DNA of 64,000 bases from Molossus alvarezi (Eukaryota > Chordata > Mammalia > Chiroptera > Molossidae), in NCBI GenBank assembly GCA_037176705.1, contig CM073886.1, forward strand, positions 3,472,001-3,536,000. Reading direction: 5' to 3'. The notes beneath the pieces are model-generated. The model was not told where the DNA came from and searched no databases. It saw only the letters and a list, made by a program, of their open reading frames with translations. Below, piece after piece: positions 57,605-64,000 of the stretch (position 1 is its first letter; the number at the start of each line of letters is the position of its first letter). A program made the position numbers and the translations under genes.

Positions 57605-58174
57605 TTATATTCCACAAATAAGTGAGATCATATGATACTTGTCTTTCTCTGCTTGGCTTTTTTCACTTAGGATAATATTTCCCAGGTCCCTCCATGTCAT
57701 CTCAAAGGATAAGAGATATTTCTTTCTTACAGCTGCGTAGTACTCCATTGTGTATATGTACCACTGCTTTTTTATCCATTTGTCTACTGACAGATATTTG
57801 GGCTGTTTCCAGATCTTAGCTATTGTAAATAGTGCTGCTACAAACATGGGGGTACACATATACTTTCTGATTGGTGTTTCAGGCTTCTTAGGGTATATTC
57901 CTAGCAGTGGGATCACTGGGTCAAATGGAAGTTCAATTTTTAATTTTTTGAGGTGACACCATAGTGTTTTCCATAGTGGCTGCACCAGTATGCATTCCCA
58001 CCAGCAGTGTACTAGAGTCCCCTTTTCTCCACACCCTCGCCAACACTTGTTGTTTGATGATTTGTTGATGGCGGCCATTCTGACAGGTGTGAAGTGATAC
58101 CTCATTGTTGTTTTAATTTGCATCTCTCTGATGATTAGTGATGATGAGCATTTCTTCATATGTCTCTTAGCCAT
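57605..58174 (-). pseudogene. L1-D ORF2 C-terminal domain fragment
   Basis: This is the longest intact ORF2 piece in the window, 189 codons on the minus strand. It includes [20 protein letters not shown], the Cys/His motif [20 protein letters not shown], and [20 protein letters not shown] close to the ORF2p end. It is bounded by the SINE insertion and frameshifts on the 5' side. It is a fragment without RT or endonuclease. Confidence 0.9.
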
Positions 58175-58225
58175 TTGTATGTCCTGTTTGGAGAGGTGTT
58201 CATTTAGTTCCTCTGCTCATTTTTT

Positions 58226-58467
58226 TTTTTTTTTATCCTCACCCGAGGACACTTTTTCATTCTTTATTCAGATAGAGCAGGAGGGAGAGAGAGAGAGAGA
58301 GAGAGAAACATCGATGTGAAGGGACACATCGAGTGGCTGCCAGCCGCACAACCAACCAGGGCCGGGGACAAACTGCAACCGAGGTACATGCCCTTAGTGG
58401 GAACCAAACCCGGGTCTCTCCGGACCGCAGGCCGACGCTCTAACCGCTGAGCCAAACCAGCCAGGGC
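58226..58467 (-). mobile_element. VES-type bat SINE in L1-D with 17-bp duplication
   Basis: In reverse complement it starts gccctggctggtttggctca, contains 'aagggcatgtacctcggttg' and 'tttgtccccggccctggttg', and ends in an A-rich tail. The flanking tcctctgctcatttttt occurs at about 58209-58225 and 58468-58484. Confidence 0.93.
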
Positions 58468-61199
58468 TCCTCTGCTCATTTTTTAATTGGATTCTTTGTT
58501 TTCCTTTTGTTGAGCTCTTTGAGCACTCTATATATATTGGAAATTAACCCCTTATCTGATATATCATTGGCAATTATGCTCTCCCATACAGTGGGTTCCC
58601 TTTCCATTTTGATGATTGTATCTTTCACTGTGCAGAAGCTTTTGAGTTTGATGTAGTCCCATGTGTTCATTTTCTCCTTGGTTTTTGTTGCCTTAGGTGA
58701 TGTATCAGTGAAAATTCTGCTGCGTATGATGACTGAAATTTTGTTGCCTACAGTTTCTTCTAGGATTTTTATGGATTCATGCAAACATTTATTTCTTTGG
58801 TTAAGTTTATTCCTAGCATTCCTAAATTTTTTTTGCTGCGATGGTAAATAGGATTGTTTTTTTCTCTCTCTTTCTGTGAGTTCATCATTGGTGTATAAGA
58901 ATGCCATCATTTCTTGACATCAATTTTGTATCCTGCTACTTTGCCACATTCATTTATTAAGTCTAGTACATTTTTGATGGAGACTTTGGGTTTTCAATGT
59001 ATAGTATCATGTTATCTGCGAATAATGACAGTTTAACGTCCTCCTTTCAATTAGGATCCCTTTTTTCTTTTCTTGATGTCTGATTGCTGTGGCTAAGACT
59101 TCCAGTACTATGTTGAATAAGAGTGGCAAAAGTGGGCATCCTTGTCTTGTTCCTGTTTTTAAGGGAAATGCTTTTAGTTTTTGCCCATTGAGTATGATGT
59201 TGCCTGTAAGTCTTCCATATATGGCCTTTATTATGTCAAGATATGATCCCTCTATTTCCAGATTGCTGAGTGTTTTTATCAGAAATGGGTGCTGGATTTT
59301 GTCAAATGCATTTTCAGCGTCTATTAATATGATCATAAGATTTTTATCTTTCATTTTGTTTATGTAGTGTATTACATTTATTGATTTGCAAATATTGTAC
59401 CAGCCTTGCATCCCTGGGATGAATCCCACTTGGTCATGGTGAATAACTTTTTGATATATTGCTGAATTCTATCTGCTAGTATTTTATTCAGAATTTTGGC
59501 ATCTATGTTCATCAGGGATATTGCTCTCTTGTTTTCTTTCTTTGTAGTGTCTTTCTCTGGTTTTGGAATTAGAATTATGCTGGCCTCATAAAATGAGTTT
59601 AGAAGTCTTTCTTCTTTTTGAATTTTAAAAAATAGTTTGAGGAGAATGGGTGTTAGTTCTTCTTTGAATGTTTGGTAAAATTCCCCTGTGAAGCCATCTG
59701 GGCCTGGGCTTTTGTTTGCTGGGAGAGTCTTGATTACATCTTCCATTTCTTCTGTTGTTATTGGTCTGTTCAGTTTTCTATCTCTTCCTGGTTCAGTTTT
59801 GAGAGAATATGTATTTCTAGATATGTGTCCATTTCGCTTAGATTGTTGAATTTGTTGCCGTATAATTGTTCATTATATCTGTTAACAATCCTTTGTATTT
59901 CTGTGGTGTCAGTTTTTATTTCTCCTTTTTCATTTCTGATTTTGAGTATTTAGGTTCTTTCTCTTTGTTTCTTGGTGAGTCTAGCTAAGGGTCCATCAAT
60001 CTTGTATATCTTTTCAAACAACCAGCTCTTTGTTTCATTGATCCTTTGAATTGTTGTTTGGTCTCCATGTCATTGATTTCTGCTCTGATCTTTACTAATT
60101 CCTTCCTTCTACTTGCTGTGGGGTTTTCTTTTTGTTTGCTTTCTAGTTCTTTAAGTTGTGATGTTAGATAGTCTATTAGAAATTTTTCTTGCTTCTTGAG
60201 GTAGGCCTGTAGTGCTATGAACTTTCCTCTCAGAACTGCTTTCGCTGCTTCCCATAGATTTTGGGTTTTTGTGTCTTCATTTTCATTGGTTTCCAGGAAG
60301 TTTTGAATTTCTTCCATGTTCTCCATGGTAACCCATTCATTGTTCAATAACATGCTCTTTAGCCTCCATGTTTTCAAATGTCTTTGCATGTTCTTGTTGC
60401 AATCGATTTCTAGTTGTATGCCATAGTGATCTGAGAAGATGCTTGATATGATATCAGTCTTCTTGAACTTGTAGAGACTTGGTTTGTGCCCTAACATGTG
60501 GTCTATCTTTGAGAATGTCCCATGTGCACTTGAGAAGAATGTGAATTCTGTAGTTTTGGGGTGTAATTCTCTGTTGATATCTATTAAATCCATTTGGTCT
60601 AGTGCTTCATTTAGAGTCTCTGTTTCCTTGTTAATTTTTTGTCTAGAAGATCTAGCCAGTGATGTCAGCGGGATATTGAAGTCCCCTGCTATGATTGTAT
60701 TGCTATGATTGTATTGGTATGATTGTATTGATTTCTCCTTTGAAGTCCTCCAAAAGATTTTTAATATATGTTGGTGCTCCTAATTTGGGTCCATATCTTC
60801 CTGTTGGATAGATCCTTTCAATATTATGTAGTGGCCTTCTTTGTCTCTAGTTATGGCCTTCATTTTGAAATCTACTTTATCAGATATGAGTGTTGCTACC
60901 CCAACTTGTTTTTTGCTTTCCATTTGCTTGAAAGATTTTTTTCCATCCCTTCACTTTCAACCTATGTGAGTTGTTTGTTGTGAGGTGGGTCTCTTGTAAA
61001 CAATATATATATGAGTCATTCTTTCTTTTCCAGTCAGCTACTCTGTGTCTTTTTTATCAGAGGCTTCAAACCATTCACATTTAAGGTGATAATTGATATG
61101 TACTTATTTAGTATGGTTCTGTTTTTCTTCCTATTTCTTCTACTAATTACAGCAGTCCTTTTAACATTTCTTGCAGTGCTGGTTTGGTGTTAATATACT

Positions 61200-62036
61200 C
61201 CCTTAGCCTTTTTTTGGTCTGAAAAGCTCTTTATTTTGAATGATAGCCTTGCTGAATAGAGTAGTCTTGGATTCAGATCTTTGTTTTTCATGACCTTGAT
61301 TACTTCATGCTACTCCCTTGTGGCCTGTAGTGTTTCTGTTGAGAAGTCAGCTGAGAGCCTTATGGAGTTTCCTTTGCAGGTAACCTGTTGCTTATCTCTT
61401 GCTGCCTTTAGCATTCTCTCTTTGTCTTTAATTTTGGGCATTTTAATTACTATGTGTCTTGGTGTGGGCCTTTTTAGGTCATTCTTACTTGGGGCTCTCT
61501 GTGCTTCTTGAACTTGAGTGCCTTCTTCTTTCACCAAGTTAGGAAAGTTTTCTGTCACTGTTTCTTCAAATATATTCTCTAACCCTTGCCCATTTTCTTT
61601 CTCTTTGGGGACTCTTATGACATGAATGTTATTACGTTTCCAGTTGTCCCACAGTTCTCTTAATCTATCATCCTGTTTTTTAATTATTTTTTCCTTTTGT
61701 TTTTCTGATTGGTTGACTTTTTCTACCCTGTCTTTTAATTCACTGATCTGGTCCTCAGCTTCCTCTACTCTGCTGGTTAGTCCTTCCAATGTGTTCTTAA
61801 TTTATTCTATGTCATTCTTCATTTCTACTTGGTTGGTTTTCAATGTTTCTATATCTTTACTCATGGTGCTGTATCTTTACTCATGGTGCTGATGTCCTTA
61901 CTCATGCTGTTGAACTTCCTCAAGATCATGGCTCTGAACTCTACCTCTGATAATTTGCTTAGCTGCATTTCATTTATCCCATCTTCAACAGAGTTCTCTT
62001 GTTCTTTCATTTGGCATTTGTTTCTTTGTTTCACCA
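61200..62036 (-). pseudogene. L1-D ORF1 remnant with 20-bp tandem duplication
   Basis: On the minus strand the ORF1 start lies near 62036 (ATGGTGAAACAAAGAAAC). A 20-bp unit (tatctttactcatggtgctg on plus, 61852-61871 and 61872-61891) is duplicated, which shifts the frame because 20 is not a multiple of 3. The main open piece is 61310-61789 (MEGLTSRVEEAEDQISELKD, coiled coil; NNIHVIRVPKEKENGQGLEN, RRM-like; RHIVIKMPKIKDKERMLKAA). It also has an in-frame stop upstream of 61789. Confidence 0.85.
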
Positions 62037-62829
62037 TTTTGGCTATCTCAGTGGGTTTTGGAGCCTGCCAAATTTTCCCTGTGGGTGTTGGTGTTCTACT
62101 GGGTTTGAATGAGCCTGTGTGGGCCCATGTTAAACACCACTGTCAAGTCTTACTTTCCTGGGTAGATTTGCAAGCCCAGGAAAGGTTCAGTTATCCTCTA
62201 GCTTTTTCCTGGTGGCTAGTAGTCTCAGTTACTCAGTGCCTTGGAATGTAGCCCTGGTGTTCTGCATAAGAGGATTTCCAGAGGGTGGGATAGATAGTGG
62301 TTGTTAATGAGCCTCAAGTTGCATTTGTTTGCCTCATGTGGAAAAGGCTGAATCTCCGAGGTGGGAGGCTGCTGCTTTTCTCTCAGCTTGGGGAAGGAGC
62401 ACACTGGCCACTGTCCTTTGTGGCCGAAACTCAGCAAAATCTCTGAGTGCCTTCCAAATCCCAGGTATCCCCACAGAGTTCCAGCCCAGTCTGCCCTCCC
62501 TCTGCCGTAACCCCCAGGTAGTGGCTTTGGGTATTTTAGTGCTCTTTCCTGGCTCTCTGTGCTGTGGAGCAGGCTTGGTCTTTATTTCCCAAGGGCGCTG
62601 CTCACAGTTAAGACTGCTTCTGTCCATGGGCTCCTAGCCTGCCACCCTCTCACGCCTCCACAGATGCTACCAGTGTCCCTGGTTATATGGTTCTGTCCTG
62701 CTGCCTTGCTGTGGCTTTTCCCCAAGGATTTGTATTTATTTTAGTTGTAATTCCCATTTGGTCCTGGGAGATAATCTGTCTAGCTTCTATTCACTCCGCC
62801 TCCATTTTTTACATCCTCTATGCTTATCT

Positions 62830-63115
62830 CGTGTGTAGCTGAGTTGCACAGGCCTTCCTGCTGCCTCTGCACCCTGCAGGTACTGTGGGTAACTGGATCA
62901 CACAGTCCCTTTGGAGACCCGGCTCTATGCCTATGTTATGGGCTGCTGGGTCGCACAGGCCTCTCCGGGCCTTCAGCACCTCGCAGTTCTCGGGGGGCGG
63001 GCAGCTGGATTGCACCAGTCCCTCTCAGGCTCAGGCTTTCCACTGCTCTTGTGAGCTACTGGACCGCACAGACCTCTGCAGAGCTTCAGGTCCCGCCGCT
63101 GGTGGCTGGGGAGTG
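62830..63115 (-). repeat. Imperfect tandem repeats (50-58 bp, about 5 units) in L1-D 5' UTR
   Basis: On the plus strand similar motifs recur at about 62837 (gctgagttgcacaggcct), 62893 (aactggatcacacagtcc), 62943 (gctgctgggtcgcacagg), 63001 (gcagctggattgcaccag) and 63055 (gctactggaccgcacaga). Each is followed by a C/T-rich stretch. They lie where the promoter of the element would be. Confidence 0.65.
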
Positions 63116-63677
63116 CTGCTGCCCCTTAGGGCTCAACTCCTGCTCAGCTTTTGTTGTAGTTTTTGGGGATGGTCTCCGCTGCTGGTCTGTCCTTCTGTTG
63201 CCTGGGGAAGGATGTCTGCTCCCCAACCTCTGTTGCTGGGGGTATATCTGGACTCTGATAGGGCTGCTGCTATGGGGGATGGTGCTGGGCTCCTGGCTGT
63301 CTTCAGCTTCCGTGACCGGCACCTTGGCAGCTCCACTACTGTGCACTAGTCTGTGTTGACACAGAGTGTCCACTGGTCCGATGAAGCCAGGTGCACTGGT
63401 GGGCTCAGGTTGCTGGTCCCTAGCCGCTCCCACTGCCTCCTCCCAGGGAAGACCCGGGATCTTCCAAAATGGTGGGACCGTCCTGCGGAGCAGGGAGAAG
63501 CACACTGAAGGGTCGCTCACCATGGTAGCTGGCTGCTCCGTCCACAGCACAGGAACCTTCTGCTCCGCGGCTCTGCACTCCTTGGGTTTGGTCGTCCACC
63601 TTCAAGTCCACTCACACTCTCTCACACACTAGCTCACTCTCACACTCACCCTCCCTCTGTCCTGCCCGCTGCCATCT

Positions 63678-64000
63678 TCTCTGCCAGTTTTCTCTGGGGC
63701 CCTTCTATTTGCATGGAGCTCTCCTGTTTTGAATGGGGCCTAAGCCCTTCGGCCTTAGAATCTTGGAAGCAAGTTGTCCTGTTCAATGAGCTGAGAGAAA
63801 ACTGAGGAACACCTTCATTGTGGACGTTCAAGAGGCTTGATGTTTGCTAGTGAATTTCAGTTACTGGAGAATTTACTCATGCACTTATCAAAGGAGGCCT
63901 TCCTGAGCTTGAACCTGTTACCCTGGCTCTTGTAATTTATCTGTAAGACCAGGTTTCAGCTCAGGCTTCCTGGGCTCAGTGGTTGGCAGTGCAATATGCT
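63678..64000. other. Flanking unique sequence, nothing recognised
   Basis: Sequence to the right of the L1-D 5' end. No exon or named repeat was recognised in these 320 bases. Confidence 0.4.

Larger units (their letters stand above)
57345..63677 (-). mobile_element. L1-D: nearly full-length L1, minus strand, inactivated
   Basis: Read on the minus strand: a 5' UTR of about 1.6 kb (63677-62040) containing tandem repeats, ORF1 remnants (about 62036-61200), ORF2 remnants and a 3' UTR with a TTTA-rich tail near 57345. ORF2 pieces include the endonuclease end and linker ([20 protein letters not shown], 59985-60593), RT ([20 protein letters not shown], 59378-59746; [20 protein letters not shown], 59007-59429) and a C-terminal region with [20 protein letters not shown] (57605-58174), the Cys-rich motif of L1 ORF2p. 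Compared with L1-B about 0.6 kb is deleted near 58795. Frameshifts and stops are present. A VES SINE interrupts it at 58226-58467. Confidence 0.92.

Noticed and set aside
23832..58467. Possible tRNA genes from B-box-like ggttcgattccc motifs
   Set aside because: These lie within tRNA-derived SINEs with CT-rich and A-rich tails; none folds into an evident intact tRNA by eye.
22251..64000. ZP2 or CRYM exons expected downstream of LDAF1 by human synteny
   Set aside because: I looked for recognisable ZP-domain or C-terminal ZP2 motifs and saw none; they may lie beyond the right edge.

Overview
This is nuclear DNA from a mammal, most likely a yangochiropteran (vespertilionid-like) bat. The evidence is a dozen tRNA-derived SINEs of the bat VES type on both strands, several L1 copies, MIR, MaLR (MLT1) and hAT-Charlie fossils, and vertebrate intron-exon structure. 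There are no operons, prokaryotic genes or CRISPR arrays.

Two protein genes are recognisable, arranged head to head. From about 1.6 to 7.2 kb on the minus strand lie the first five coding exons of DNAH3 (axonemal dynein heavy chain 3). They encode about 201 N-terminal residues, and the rest of the gene runs off the left edge. From about 10.0 to 22.25 kb on the plus strand lies the complete LDAF1 gene (TMEM159/promethin, the seipin partner in lipid-droplet assembly). It has a CpG-island promoter with an array of GC boxes, a non-coding first exon, four coding exons joining in frame to 160 residues, and a 3' UTR with AATAAA. All inferred junctions have GT/AG ends and keep the reading frame. This head-to-head order matches human chromosome 16p12 (from memory), where ZP2 would follow; no ZP2 exon was recognised here.

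From 22.7 to 64 kb the window is intergenic and dominated by retrotransposons. L1-A (about 22.7-26.8 kb, minus), L1-B (about 27.9-33.7 kb, minus), an ORF1-only HAL1-type element with target-site duplications (34.9-37.1 kb, plus), L1-C (about 40.6-45.7 kb, plus, with an internal ORF2 deletion) and L1-D (about 57.3-63.7 kb, minus) account for most of it. Younger SINEs interrupt these copies. L1-C also carries a U1 snRNA retropseudogene inside its ORF1. The 45.7-57.3 kb stretch is older, degraded sequence with LTR-like and MER5A-like remnants, a 24-bp minisatellite and a VES SINE whose tRNA-like core has been tandemly expanded.

I found no evidence of a new multi-gene system. The observations most worth checking are the HAL1-type element, the U1 insertion, the expanded SINE and an overlapping upstream ORF in the LDAF1 leader.
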